Position numbers and translations under genes: made by a program
Notes under the pieces: generated by a model
What the model was told of the DNA's origin: nothing
Database searches by the model: none
The model's input: only the letters and a program-made list of their open reading frames with translations
DNA from: an uncultured Flavobacteriales bacterium
GTDB lineage: Bacteria > Bacteroidota > Bacteroidia > Flavobacteriales > Weeksellaceae
Length of the DNA: 51,717 nt
Reading direction: 5' to 3'
NCBI GenBank assembly: GCA_937973555.1
Contig: CALJKL010000035.1
Coordinates: 1 to 51,717 of the forward strand
Part shown: piece after piece, positions 23,744 to 32,485 of the stretch
Layout of the letters: every line of letters starts with the position of its first letter
How positions within the stretch are numbered: position 1 is the stretch's first letter

Positions 23744-24214
23744 ATGAGCCAAAATCTCGATCATAAAGATTTACAAATACTTGATTTACTGCAAAGAAAT
23801 TCTAATTATTCAGTGAAAGAAATCGGTGAAAAAATCGGTCTTTCTTTTACTCCTACTTACGAAAGGATTAAATATTTGGAGAAAAATAATTACATCGAAA
23901 AATATGCGGCCATCTTAAACCGCAAAAAAATAGGTGTAGAATTGGTGGCTTATTGTAATGTTACCATTACCAACCAATCTAAAAAATCTTTAGACGCTTT
24001 CGAGGAAGAAATCATCAAGCACGATGAAGTACAAGAGGTTTTGAGCCTTTCCGGAACGTATGATTTTATGTTGAAGATTGCAACAAAAGACATTGACAGT
24101 TATAATAATTTTATCACCAATGTTTTGGCCAATACTCCCAATATCTACCAATACCATAGCAGTATTGTATTGAACGAAATCAAAAGGGAAACGGCATATA
24201 AAATATTAGATTAA
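23744..24214 (+). CDS. Lrp/AsnC-family transcriptional regulator
   Basis: Lrp-family proteins are feast/famine regulators that bind DNA and sense amino acids. From the ATG at 23,744 (156 residues), the N-terminal helix-turn-helix is LDHKDLQILDLLQRNSNYSV, KEIGEKIGLSFTPTYERIKYLEKNNYI; the C-terminal RAM domain contains VELVAYCNVTI, EVLSLSGTYDFMLKIATKD and YHSSIVLNEIKRETAY. It is convergent with argH, with only a 3-bp gap, and is the only amino-acid-type regulator next to the arginine cluster. Regulation of that cluster is therefore a reasonable guess, but not shown. Confidence 0.92.
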   Translation: MSQNLDHKDLQILDLLQRNSNYSVKEIGEKIGLSFTPTYERIKYLEKNNYIEKYAAILNRKKIGVELVAYCNVTITNQSKKSLDAFEEEIIKHDEVQEVLSLSGTYDFMLKIATKDIDSYNNFITNVLANTPNIYQYHSSIVLNEIKRETAYKILD

Positions 24215-24217
24215 ATC

Positions 24218-25528
24218 CTATTTGAACTGAGCGAATACTTTCAGAAATTCTTTTTCTATTTCATCGTTACAAAGATTTCCTATGCTTCCTTCGTGAGAAT
24301 GTTTTAGGTTTTTATTGGGTTCGAAAGTTTTGTTTTCTATGCTTTGTCCCACTTCTACATAGGCATCACGGAAAGATTTGCCTTGTAAGACTTTTTCGTT
24401 TACATTTTCTACGCTGAAGAGGTATTGATATTTAGGATCCTCTAAAAGATCATCTTTAATCTCGATGAAGTTCAAGGTGTATTCTGCAATTGTTAGACAA
24501 TCTTTAAGGGTAGAAATAGCCGGAAACAGCACCTCTTTCGTCAATTGCATTTCTCTGTGGTACCCGGAAGGCAAATTATTGGTGAGAATCGTTAAATCAT
24601 TGGGTAATGCCTGTAAAATATTGCATTTTCCTCTGATGAGTTCAAAGATATCAGGGTTTTTCTTGTGGGGCATAATACTGCTCCCCGTCGTTAAAGCATC
24701 TGGGAAAGTAATGAACCCGAAATTCTGGTTCATATAAAGACATACGTCATAGGCAAATTTGCTCAGCGTATGCGCCATAGCAGCAATACCTGTTGCTATT
24801 GTTTTTTCAGATTTCCCACGCGTCATTTGAGCATAGACAACATTATAATTCATGGTTTCAAAGCCCAATAATTCTGTAGTTAAAGTCCTGTTAATAGGGA
24901 AAGAAGAGCCATAACCCGCTCCTGAACCCAAAGGGTTTTTATTGACAACTTTATACGAAGCCAAAAGCATTTCCAAATCATCTACCAAAGCTTCGGCATA
25001 AGCCCCAAACCACAATCCAAAAGAAGAAGGCATGGCAATCTGAAAATGGGTATAGCCCGGTAACAATTTATCTTGATGCTGGTTGCTGAGTTGTTGCAAT
25101 TTTTCGAAAAGTGATTTTACCAAATCCGCAATTTCTAGCACTTCATTTTTCAGAAAAAGTTTGATATCCACCAAAACTTGGTCGTTTCTAGAACGTGCCG
25201 AATGTATTTTTTTCCCGGCATCACCCAGTTTTTGGGTCAACATAAATTCTATTTGAGAATGTACATCTTCTATACCGTCTTCAATCACAAAGTTTCCTTC
25301 TTCAATTTGCTGAGCAATGGCATCCAATTCCTTTAAAATTTCAGGCAATTCAGATTTTTCAATCAAACCTACGGAAGCCAACATCTGCACATGTGCTTTG
25401 TTCCCCAAAACATCATATTTAGCCAATTGCAAATCGAATTCTGCATCTCTTCCAATGGTAAATTTCTCCACCATAGCTGCATGTTGGTTTTCTGTATTCT
25501 GGTTCTTTTGCCACAATTTTTTACTCAT
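24218..25528 (-). CDS. argH: Argininosuccinate lyase
   Basis: It is the last enzyme of arginine synthesis, splitting argininosuccinate into arginine and fumarate. The 436-residue protein belongs to the fumarase/aspartase superfamily: DVHSQIEFML and HSARSRNDQV near the N-terminus, PGYTHFQIAMPSSFG, and the flexible signature loop TTGSSIMPHKKNPDIFELIRG carrying the catalytic serine. It is somewhat shorter than the ~460-residue norm at its C-terminus, as in other Flavobacteriia. Its start overlaps the stop of the upstream argE gene by one base. Confidence 0.95.
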   Translation of the reverse strand: MSKKLWQKNQNTENQHAAMVEKFTIGRDAEFDLQLAKYDVLGNKAHVQMLASVGLIEKSELPEILKELDAIAQQIEEGNFVIEDGIEDVHSQIEFMLTQKLGDAGKKIHSARSRNDQVLVDIKLFLKNEVLEIADLVKSLFEKLQQLSNQHQDKLLPGYTHFQIAMPSSFGLWFGAYAEALVDDLEMLLASYKVVNKNPLGSGAGYGSSFPINRTLTTELLGFETMNYNVVYAQMTRGKSEKTIATGIAAMAHTLSKFAYDVCLYMNQNFGFITFPDALTTGSSIMPHKKNPDIFELIRGKCNILQALPNDLTILTNNLPSGYHREMQLTKEVLFPAISTLKDCLTIAEYTLNFIEIKDDLLEDPKYQYLFSVENVNEKVLQGKSFRDAYVEVGQSIENKTFEPNKNLKHSHEGSIGNLCNDEIEKEFLKVFAQFK

Positions 25529-26610
25529 TAGAAAACGATTTTTGATAATAATTGAATGTATAATTTGATGCCTTCTTGAATTTCGTCTACATAAATAAAC
25601 TCATCACTGCTGTGCGAACGCGCCGATAGTCCTGGTCCCATTTTCAGGGAAGGAAATGGTATTACTGCTTGGTCTGAGGTGGTAGGCGACCCATAGGTAT
25701 TTCTGCCCAATTCCAAGCCTGCTTGTACCACGGGATGATCCACAGCAATAGAAGAAGAATTGAGTCTAAAACCTCTGGCTTGCGCCTTACTTTTGATATT
25801 CTGTTGGATAATTTCCAAAACCTCTCTATTGGTATATTGGTCCGTAGTTCTAACATCTATGGTAAAGGTACAGGTGTTAGGCACCATGTTGTGTAATTTC
25901 CCGGCATTAATAACGGTTACTGTCATTTTCACTTCTCCCAATGCCTCAGAAACTTTAGGAAAGCGATAATTCTGAACCCATTCTATATCTTGTAAGGCAT
26001 TGTAAATAGCGTTATCTTCATTAGGATGTGCCGCATGGGAAGAAGTTCCTGAAGCCTCACAATCCACTACCATCAAGCCTTTTTCGGCGATGGCCAAATG
26101 CATTTCGGTAGGTTCTCCCACAATGGCAAACTCTATTTCGCCAAAATGCTTTAGTACCGATTCTACGCCATCTAACCCGGAATTTTCCTCTTCTGCCGTA
26201 GCGGCATAAATGAAGTTGTATTTTAAATCTTCTTTCCCATAAAAATAAAGGAAAGCGGCCATCAACGAAACCAATGCTCCACCTGCATCATTGCTCCCTA
26301 ATCCGTAAAATTTCCCATCTTTAATAATAGGCGTAAAAGGGTCTAAGGTATAACCAGAATTAGGTTTCACGGTATCATGATGAGAATTGAGCAATATGGT
26401 TGGCAGAAGTGGATTATAGTGTTGATTAAAAGACCAAACATTGTTTTTTTGACGATGAACCTTAACCCCTTTCCCTTGTAAAAAATGCTCGATAAAATCC
26501 GCAGTCTTATCCTCTTCTTTGCTCAAAGAAGGGATGGAAATCAGCCGCTGAAGGACTTCAATAGCCTGATCATGAAGTTCTGCAAAATTATCGGGTAATT
26601 TCTGTTCCAC
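25528..26610 (-). CDS. argE: M20-family N-acyl-ornithine/N-acyl-citrulline deacylase (ArgE type)
   Basis: This zinc amidohydrolase most probably removes the acyl group (acetyl or succinyl) from the arginine precursor, which in this pathway type is N-acylcitrulline. Residues in place for two metals: SHHDT (His, Asp), LGSNDAGG (bridging Asp), AAEEENSG (general base Glu), GEPTE and a late ARSHSSDEF (His). Length is 360 residues. It lies inside the arg cluster between argB and argH; its 5' end overlaps argB by 23 bp. DapE-type activity on succinyl-diaminopimelate is the main alternative, but context favours arginine. Confidence 0.88.
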   Translation of the reverse strand: MEQKLPDNFAELHDQAIEVLQRLISIPSLSKEEDKTADFIEHFLQGKGVKVHRQKNNVWSFNQHYNPLLPTILLNSHHDTVKPNSGYTLDPFTPIIKDGKFYGLGSNDAGGALVSLMAAFLYFYGKEDLKYNFIYAATAEEENSGLDGVESVLKHFGEIEFAIVGEPTEMHLAIAEKGLMVVDCEASGTSSHAAHPNEDNAIYNALQDIEWVQNYRFPKVSEALGEVKMTVTVINAGKLHNMVPNTCTFTIDVRTTDQYTNREVLEIIQQNIKSKAQARGFRLNSSSIAVDHPVVQAGLELGRNTYGSPTTSDQAVIPFPSLKMGPGLSARSHSSDEFIYVDEIQEGIKLYIQLLSKIVF

Positions 26611-27391
26611 TCGTTCTGTTGTTATGGTTGATTAATTCTTTTAAAAAAGTTTCTTTTACAATAAAAACCGACTGCACACCTTTTTCTATGGCCGAAAAAG
26701 CATTGTCTATTTTCGGAATCATTCCATCGTTAATAATTCCTTGTTCTTTAAATTGAACATAGTTTTCAGGAACGATTTTAGAAATCACAGAATCTTCATC
26801 CTCTATATTTTCCAAAACTCCGTTTTTTTCAAAACAATAGACCAATTTCGTATCAAAATGACCAGATAAAGCCACCGCCAAACTAGATGCAATGGTATCT
26901 GCATTGGTATTGAATAAATTGCCTTCTTGGTCATGCGTAATGGCACAAAAAACTGGACAAATACCCTCCATAACAATCTTTGCAATAAAATCTGCATTGA
27001 TGTTTTCGGTTTCTACATCCCCTACCCAACCAAAATCTACGGTCTTTACGGGTCTTTTATGCGCCGGAATAACATTGGCATCTGCGCCGGAAAGCCCCAA
27101 GGCATTGAGTCCATTTTTCTGTAAAGAGGCTACAATGTTTTTATTGATTAAACCTGCATACACCATGACGGCGATATCTAGAGATTCTTTGTTGGTAATT
27201 CTTCTTCCCTCAAAAAACTCTTGAGGAATTTCTAATTTTTCTGCCAATTTGGTGGCCAATTTACCCCCACCATGCACCAAAATCTTTGGTTGATGAATGG
27301 CTGCAAAGTCTTTCAGGAAAGTATCTAACTTTTCGGGATGGTCAATGACATTGCCTCCTATTTTGATGATGTATAATTCCTGTGATTGCAT
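26588..27391 (-). CDS. argB: N-acylglutamate kinase (ArgB)
   Basis: It phosphorylates N-acetyl- or N-succinylglutamate. The amino-acid kinase fold is seen in IIKIGGNVID at the N-terminus, ILVHGGGKLATKLAEKL (phosphate-binding), GRRITNKESLD and the C-terminal nucleotide region NTNADTIASSLAVALSG and INDGMIPKIDNA. Its 267 residues fit the short bacterial ArgB without the N-terminal arginine-sensing extension, suggesting it is not feedback-inhibited by arginine in the usual way. It is separated from argF' by 2 bp. Confidence 0.93.
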   Translation of the reverse strand: MQSQELYIIKIGGNVIDHPEKLDTFLKDFAAIHQPKILVHGGGKLATKLAEKLEIPQEFFEGRRITNKESLDIAVMVYAGLINKNIVASLQKNGLNALGLSGADANVIPAHKRPVKTVDFGWVGDVETENINADFIAKIVMEGICPVFCAITHDQEGNLFNTNADTIASSLAVALSGHFDTKLVYCFEKNGVLENIEDEDSVISKIVPENYVQFKEQGIINDGMIPKIDNAFSAIEKGVQSVFIVKETFLKELINHNNRTSGTEITR

Positions 27392-27393
27392 CT

Positions 27394-28335
27394 TTATAAA
27401 ATATTTTTCAATACGGCCTGTGCGGCAAATAATCTATTGAAAGATTGTTCAAAAATAAGGGATTCTTTTGAATCTAGCACCTCATCACTCACTTCTACAT
27501 TTCTACGAACCGGCAAACAGTGCATAGGCTTACCATGATGGGTCACTTTCATTTTTTCTTCCGTCAACATCCAATCTTCTAAACCTTCCCCTACTTTTCC
27601 ATAGTCATTAAAGGAAGACCAGTTTTTAATATACACAAAATCAGCATCTTGCAAGGCTTCTTCTTGGTGATGAGTAACTTTGGCATTCCCGACAAAGTTG
27701 GGATCCAAATCAAAGCCTTCCGGGTGGGTAATCACAAACTCTACATCTTGTACATTCATCCATTCCGCAAAAGAATTTGCTACCGCCTGAGGAATAGGTT
27801 TGATATGAGGCGCCCAAGTCAATACCACTTTTGGCTTTTTGCCAGAAGGAAGATTTTCTTGTATCGTCACCGAATCTGCCAAACTCTGCAATGGGTGTCT
27901 GGTAGCAGACTCCAAAGAAATTAAAGGTTTGCCTACATATTTTTGAAATTGAGACAAGACCCATTCTTCGGTATCGTTTTTCTTATTTTTTAAATCTGCA
28001 AAACAACGGATGGCCACAACATCACAATATTGGCCAATCACCTTTGCGGCATCTTTTATATGTTCTACCGTAGTGCCATTCATAATAGCGCCTTCCTCCG
28101 TTTCCCAAGCCCAGAAATCTTGTCCTGCATTGAACGTCATTACTTTAAAACCTAGGTTTTCTGCCGCCTTTTGAGTACTCATCCTAGTTCTTAAACTAGA
28201 ATTCATAAAGATTAAACCCAACGTTTTTCCTTTGGCCCAATCCTGATCTTTTAATGGATCTTTTTTATAGGCAATCGCTTCCTGAATCAATTGTTCCAGG
28301 TTTTCTACATCGTGTACGGATAGAAACTGTTTCAT
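27394..28335 (-). CDS. argF': N-acylornithine carbamoyltransferase, probably N-succinylornithine type (ArgF')
   Basis: It transfers carbamoyl phosphate to an N-acylated ornithine, the step that replaces ordinary ArgF in Bacteroidota. In 313 residues it has the carbamoyl-phosphate motif SSLRTRMSTQKAAENLG, the 80s loop AGQDFWAWETEEGAIMNGTT, the TRHPLQSLAD motif and HCLPVRRNVEV. Val90, in TTVEH, occupies the position that separates N-succinyl (Pro90 in the Bacteroides enzyme) from N-acetyl specificity (Glu92 in the Xanthomonas enzyme). Since Glu is absent, N-succinylornithine is the likelier substrate. That is an inference from remembered structure-function work. Confidence 0.9.
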   Translation of the reverse strand: MKQFLSVHDVENLEQLIQEAIAYKKDPLKDQDWAKGKTLGLIFMNSSLRTRMSTQKAAENLGFKVMTFNAGQDFWAWETEEGAIMNGTTVEHIKDAAKVIGQYCDVVAIRCFADLKNKKNDTEEWVLSQFQKYVGKPLISLESATRHPLQSLADSVTIQENLPSGKKPKVVLTWAPHIKPIPQAVANSFAEWMNVQDVEFVITHPEGFDLDPNFVGNAKVTHHQEEALQDADFVYIKNWSSFNDYGKVGEGLEDWMLTEEKMKVTHHGKPMHCLPVRRNVEVSDEVLDSKESLIFEQSFNRLFAAQAVLKNIL

Positions 28336-28336
28336 C

Positions 28337-29473
28337 TTAATATTCGTTCAATATTTGAATTAAAGCATTAGCAAATTTTTGCAAATCTTCTTTTTTTACA
28401 TTCAATGCCGGCAATACTCTTAAGGTTTTTGGGGTGGAAGCATTTCCCGTCAACATGTTGAATTCTTTTACGAGACGACTTCTCACTTCATTGCAAGGAA
28501 ACGCTAAGTCTATCCCAATCATCAATCCTTGATAACGAATTTCTTCAATATTTTTTTGCCCTTGAAGTACAGAAACCAAATAGTCTCCCATCTCCTTCGC
28601 ATTCTCCATCAAATGTTCATCTTCCATCACATCCAATACCGCTTTCGCCGCAGCACAAGCCAAAAAATTCCCTCCAAAAGTGGTTCCCAAAAGGCCATAA
28701 GAAGACTCAAATTTTGGTGAAATCAGAATTCCTCCAATAGGAAAACCGTTCCCCATTCCTTTTGCCATAGAAATAATATCCGGCGTAACATCTGCATTTT
28801 GATGGGCAAAGAATTTACCACTTCTTCCGTATCCCGACTGTATCTCATCGGCAATAAAAACGGCATTATTTTTTTGACACAATTCCTCAATTTTTTGTAA
28901 AAAAGCAGCGGTAGGAATCTGTACGCCTCCTACGCCCTGTATGCCTTCTACTATAACCCCAGCAATATCTTGGTTGGTTTTGAATTCATGCTCCAAAGCT
29001 TCTATATCATTGAAAGGTAGTCTTACAAAATTCTCAGATTGGTTAATGGGCGCTACAATCTTAGGATTGTCGGTACAAGCCACCGCAGCAGCAGTTCTGC
29101 CATGAAAAGAGCCACTGAAATAGATGATTTTCTTTTTCCCGGTATGGAAAGAAGCCAGTTTAATAGCATTTTCATTGGCCTCAGCACCAGAATTGCAAAG
29201 AAATAACGTGTAATCTGGGTAACCAGAAAACTGAGTCAGTTTTTCCGCCACTTCACTTTGGATGGGAATCTTTACATAGTTGGAATAAAAGCCAATCTGG
29301 TCTAATTGTTCCGTAAGGTATTTTTTATAGACAGGATGAGAATGCCCAATAGAAATAACGGCATGCCCTCCATATAAATCCAAATATTGATTTCCGTTGA
29401 CATCCCAAAAATAAGAGCCCTCTGCCTTGGCAGGGGTAACATCAATCAGCGGATAAACATCAAATAACTTCAT
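28337..29473 (-). CDS. argD: N-acylornithine aminotransferase (ArgD)
   Basis: This PLP-dependent class III aminotransferase makes N-acylornithine from the semialdehyde and glutamate. The ATG at 29,471-29,473 (MKLFDVYPL) is preferred over an upstream TTG. Landmarks in 378 residues: LYGGHAVISIGHSHP, FCNSGAEANENAIKLA (phosphate clamp; preceded by L), SFHGRTAAAVACT, FIADEIQSGYGRSGKFFAHQ and the Schiff-base lysine in SMAKGMGNGFPIGG. It is 1 bp from argF' and 67 bp from argC. Confidence 0.94.
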   Translation of the reverse strand: MKLFDVYPLIDVTPAKAEGSYFWDVNGNQYLDLYGGHAVISIGHSHPVYKKYLTEQLDQIGFYSNYVKIPIQSEVAEKLTQFSGYPDYTLFLCNSGAEANENAIKLASFHTGKKKIIYFSGSFHGRTAAAVACTDNPKIVAPINQSENFVRLPFNDIEALEHEFKTNQDIAGVIVEGIQGVGGVQIPTAAFLQKIEELCQKNNAVFIADEIQSGYGRSGKFFAHQNADVTPDIISMAKGMGNGFPIGGILISPKFESSYGLLGTTFGGNFLACAAAKAVLDVMEDEHLMENAKEMGDYLVSVLQGQKNIEEIRYQGLMIGIDLAFPCNEVRSRLVKEFNMLTGNASTPKTLRVLPALNVKKEDLQKFANALIQILNEY

Positions 29474-29540
29474 AATTTTAATTTTAAAAAACTTTGCCAA
29501 AGGTTTTATGCTTTGACAAAGTACCTTTCATTTTTACTTT

Positions 29541-30500
29541 CTAAAAAGCAATAGATTTAAGTTTCAAACCTGCGTTTTCGGGGAAACCGAAAGCGATGTT
29601 CATGTTATGAATCGCTTGTCCTGAAGCCCCTTTGAGAAGATTATCTATGGCAGAATGCACCACCACGAAATCTCCTTCTTTTTCTATGTTAATTAAACAT
29701 CTATTCGTATTAACTACCTGCTTCAAATTAATTTCTTTTCTGGAAACGGTAGTGAAGGCCTGACCTTCATAAAATTTTTCATACACCTGAAAGAGTTCTT
29801 CCAATGACAAAGAAGTCTTGAAAGTAGAACTCACAAAAATTCCTCTGGCGAAGTCCCCCCTCCAAGGCACAAACTGCACTGAAAACGGAGATTGACTCAC
29901 TTCTTTCAACTGAAAATAAATTTCGCCCAAATGCTGATGCGTAAGCGTCTTATAGGCTGAAATATTGTTTTGTCTCCAACTGAAATGCGTGGTTTCAGAA
30001 AGTGATTTGCCTGCTCCCGTTGCCCCGGTAATTCCCGTAGTGTAAATTTCAGAAATTTTCTGATGCTGAAGAATCGGCAGAATCCCCAACTGAATTGCCG
30101 TCGCAAAACAACCCGGATTGGCAATCAGTTTAGAACCCTTAATCTGGGCAGCATTCAGTTCCGGAAGACCATAGACAAAAGCATTGCCCTTGTAAGTGTC
30201 TCCAACTCTAAAATCGTTGCCCAAATCAATGATTACCGCATCTCCTACTTCATTTTTTTCCAACCAAATTTTGCTCTCCTTATGAGGCATTGCTAAAAAC
30301 AAAACATCAGCATCCGTAGAATTTTCGATAAATTCCATGTCAATTTCTCCTAAAAGATCCTGATGCAAATCTGAAACCTTCTTCCCCACGTTAGAAGCAC
30401 TTGTTACAAATGCTAACTCTGCATGAGGATGATGGAGCAGCAAACGAATCAATTCGCCGCCCGTATATCCGGTTCCGCCGATAATTCCTGCTTTAATCAT
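29541..30500 (-). CDS. argC: N-acylglutamyl-phosphate reductase (ArgC)
   Basis: It reduces N-acetyl/succinyl-glutamyl phosphate with NADPH. The Rossmann start is MIKAGIIGGTGYTGGELIRL; the catalytic cysteine lies in KLIANPGCFATAIQLGILP, and TGITGATGAGKS and HQHLGEI follow. The 319 residues fit the bacterial form. Its ATG overlaps the end of argG by 8 bp, indicating translational coupling. Confidence 0.94.
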   Translation of the reverse strand: MIKAGIIGGTGYTGGELIRLLLHHPHAELAFVTSASNVGKKVSDLHQDLLGEIDMEFIENSTDADVLFLAMPHKESKIWLEKNEVGDAVIIDLGNDFRVGDTYKGNAFVYGLPELNAAQIKGSKLIANPGCFATAIQLGILPILQHQKISEIYTTGITGATGAGKSLSETTHFSWRQNNISAYKTLTHQHLGEIYFQLKEVSQSPFSVQFVPWRGDFARGIFVSSTFKTSLSLEELFQVYEKFYEGQAFTTVSRKEINLKQVVNTNRCLINIEKEGDFVVVHSAIDNLLKGASGQAIHNMNIAFGFPENAGLKLKSIAF

Positions 30501-31689
30501 TGTTTTCAGCGTTTACTTGGTGGTATATAGATAAATAATTGGTGTAAATTTTTGAGAAGCCTTTTACATCTTCTCCGCTCCAAGTTTTGTTCATTTCGCC
30601 ATAACTTCCAAATTTAGAAGTCATTAAATCATGACTGGATTCTACTCCGTTCAATTCAAAACGGTATGGATGAAGCGTCACAAATACTTTTCCGGTAACG
30701 GTCATCTGACTGTTGACCAAAAGGGCTTCTATATCTCTCATTACCGGATCTAGGAACAATGCTTCATGAAGCCATGTTCCATACCAATCTGACAATTGAG
30801 ATTTAATCATCAACTGATATTTTGACAATACATGTTTTTCTAATAAATGGTGCGCCTTAATGGTGAGCAAGGCTCCTGCCGCTTCAAATCCTACTCTACC
30901 TTTAATCCCGATAATGGTATCGCCCACATGGATGTCTCTTCCAATGGCAAAAGCTGATGCCATTTCATTCAGTTTCACAATAGCCGCAGAAGGATGTGCA
31001 AAAGTTTCGTCATTGATTTTCACCAAATGCCCTTTGCTGAATTCTAACGTCAGTTTTTCGGGATGTTGCTTTTGAAGGGGTGAAGGATATGCTTCTTCCG
31101 GAAGAGAATCATGAGACGTAAGCGTTTCTTTTCCGCCTACCGAAGTTCCCCAAAGTCCTTGGTTGATAGAATATACTGATTTGGTATAATCCCCGGAAAA
31201 GCCTTTTTCGGTAAGGTATTCTATTTCTGCTTCTCGGGAAAGTCTTAAATCACGAATCGGCGTGATGATTTCCATTTGAGGACAAACGATATTGAAAATC
31301 CCATCAAAACGAACTTGATCGTTCCCTGCCCCTGTGCTTCCGTGTGCTATGGCGGTAGCGCCAATCTTCAAAGCATATTCTGCTAAAGATTTAGCCTGAA
31401 TGGTACGCTCTGCACTCACCGAAAGCGGATAGGTATTGTTTTTCAACACATTTCCAAAAATAAGATACTGTATGCAGGTATCATAATACTCTTGTACCAC
31501 ATCTAGACAGGTAAAAGTTTTAGCACCTAGCAGCATTGCTTTTTGCTCTAACCTTTTCACTTCCTCAGCATTAAAACCACCTGTGTTTACCGTAACTGCA
31601 TGAACTTCATAGCCTAAATCTTGTTGAAGGTATACCGAACAAAAAGATGTATCTAAACCTCCACTAAATGCTAAAACAACTTTCTTCAT
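30493..31689 (-). CDS. argG: Argininosuccinate synthase
   Basis: It condenses citrulline and aspartate using ATP. The N-type ATP pyrophosphatase motif AFSGGLDTSFCSVYL opens the protein; HGSTGAGNDQVRF and SINQGLWGTSVGGKE are further family motifs. At 398 residues it has the expected length. It is the first gene of the compact arg block (argG-C-D-F'-B-E-H); a 16-bp stem-loop lies 34 bp upstream of its start. Confidence 0.95.
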   Translation of the reverse strand: MKKVVLAFSGGLDTSFCSVYLQQDLGYEVHAVTVNTGGFNAEEVKRLEQKAMLLGAKTFTCLDVVQEYYDTCIQYLIFGNVLKNNTYPLSVSAERTIQAKSLAEYALKIGATAIAHGSTGAGNDQVRFDGIFNIVCPQMEIITPIRDLRLSREAEIEYLTEKGFSGDYTKSVYSINQGLWGTSVGGKETLTSHDSLPEEAYPSPLQKQHPEKLTLEFSKGHLVKINDETFAHPSAAIVKLNEMASAFAIGRDIHVGDTIIGIKGRVGFEAAGALLTIKAHHLLEKHVLSKYQLMIKSQLSDWYGTWLHEALFLDPVMRDIEALLVNSQMTVTGKVFVTLHPYRFELNGVESSHDLMTSKFGSYGEMNKTWSGEDVKGFSKIYTNYLSIYHQVNAENND

Positions 31690-31722
31690 CTGTCAATATT
31701 TATTTTTCAAATGCAACCTTTG

Positions 31723-31758
31723 ATAACTAAAACAATCCTGAAGGATTATTTTAGTTAT
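31723..31758 (-). promoter_or_regulatory. 16-bp inverted repeat between the GNAT gene and argG
   Basis: Bases 31,723-31,738 (ATAACTAAAACAATCC) and 31,743-31,758 (GGATTATTTTAGTTAT) pair over 16 bp with one mismatch and a 4-base loop. No T run follows on the minus strand, so it is not a standard terminator. It could be a large operator, an attenuator or an mRNA processing/stability hairpin that separates GNAT from argG expression. Confidence 0.6.
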
Positions 31759-31775
31759 TTGAGGTCAATCAATTA

Positions 31776-32348
31776 TTAGAAATTATTTAAATAGTAATCC
31801 AAGTCTTTTTTCTTTTCTTTGGGTGGGTTGAAAAGCATCCCCGTGCATAAACAGTTTTTTCTGTGTTTGCTTTGTAAAATATGATAATTAACACAACTTT
31901 GGCATCCATCCCAAAACTGATCATCCTGTGTTAATTCTGAAAACGGTACCGGAAAGTAACCTAACCTAGAATTAATCTTCATCACCGCCAAACCGGTAGT
32001 AATCCCGAATAGTTTTGCATCCGGATATTTTTCTCTCGTTACATCAAAAATTGACTCTTTTATTCTGCTTGCCAATCCTATATTTCTATACTTAGGCGAA
32101 ACAATAAGTCCAGAGTTAGAAGCATAGTCCCCATTGGTCCATGTTTCTATATAACAGAATCCTGCCCAGATTCCATTATGTGTTATAGCAATAACAGAAT
32201 CTCCCTTTTCCATCTTTTCTTTGATGTATTCCGGAGAACGCTTTGCTATACCCGTCCCTCTAATCTTAGCAGATTCTTCCATTTCTTTTACAATTTCATC
32301 TGCATAAGAAAAATCATTGGCATTTGCCTTTCGAATGATAAATTCCAT
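31776..32348 (-). CDS. GNAT acyltransferase with Cys-rich tail, candidate N-acylglutamate synthase
   Basis: The cluster contains no argA or argJ, so the first step, acylation of glutamate, lacks an enzyme unless this GNAT protein performs it. Its 190 residues show the GNAT acyl-CoA fold: AGFCYIETWTNG, SGLIVSPKYRNIGLASRIKESIF (pyrophosphate-binding RNIGLA), and NSRLGYFPVPFSEL. A ~45-residue C-terminal extension has FWDGCQSCVNY followed by KNCLCTG, four cysteines that could bind a metal. A related GNAT in Bacteroides arg clusters has, as I recall, been assigned as N-succinylglutamate synthase. The gene has its own promoter and lies 86 bp upstream of argG. Confidence 0.8.
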   Translation of the reverse strand: MEFIIRKANANDFSYADEIVKEMEESAKIRGTGIAKRSPEYIKEKMEKGDSVIAITHNGIWAGFCYIETWTNGDYASNSGLIVSPKYRNIGLASRIKESIFDVTREKYPDAKLFGITTGLAVMKINSRLGYFPVPFSELTQDDQFWDGCQSCVNYHILQSKHRKNCLCTGMLFNPPKEKKKDLDYYLNNF

Positions 32349-32372
32349 CTAAACAATTGGGTTTATAAAGTG

Positions 32373-32380
32373 CAAATATA
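32373..32380 (-). promoter_or_regulatory. Bacteroidota -7 box for the GNAT gene
   Basis: TATATTTG on the minus strand matches TAnnTTTG exactly, 25 bp upstream of the ATG at 32,348. This implies a transcription start near 32,366 and makes the GNAT gene the probable first gene of the arginine transcription unit. Confidence 0.6.
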
Positions 32381-32437
32381 TGAATAATTTCAAAATAAAA
32401 GATAATTTATCTTTAAAAATTAAATTTAACAATAAAA

Positions 32438-32463
32438 AATCGCCAATGAAAACATTGGCGATT
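32438..32463 (-). terminator. Terminator of gcvP
   Basis: AATCGCCAATG and CATTGGCGATT form a perfect 11-bp stem with a 4-base loop. On the minus strand it is followed by TTTTTT. It lies 22 bp after the gcvP stop codon. Confidence 0.9.
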
Positions 32464-32485
32464 AAATTTATCTATTAAAAATCAG

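Noticed and set aside
31723..31758. A rho-independent terminator between GNAT and argG
   Set aside because: The stem is strong, but no T run follows on the transcribed strand; recorded as a regulatory hairpin of unknown role instead.
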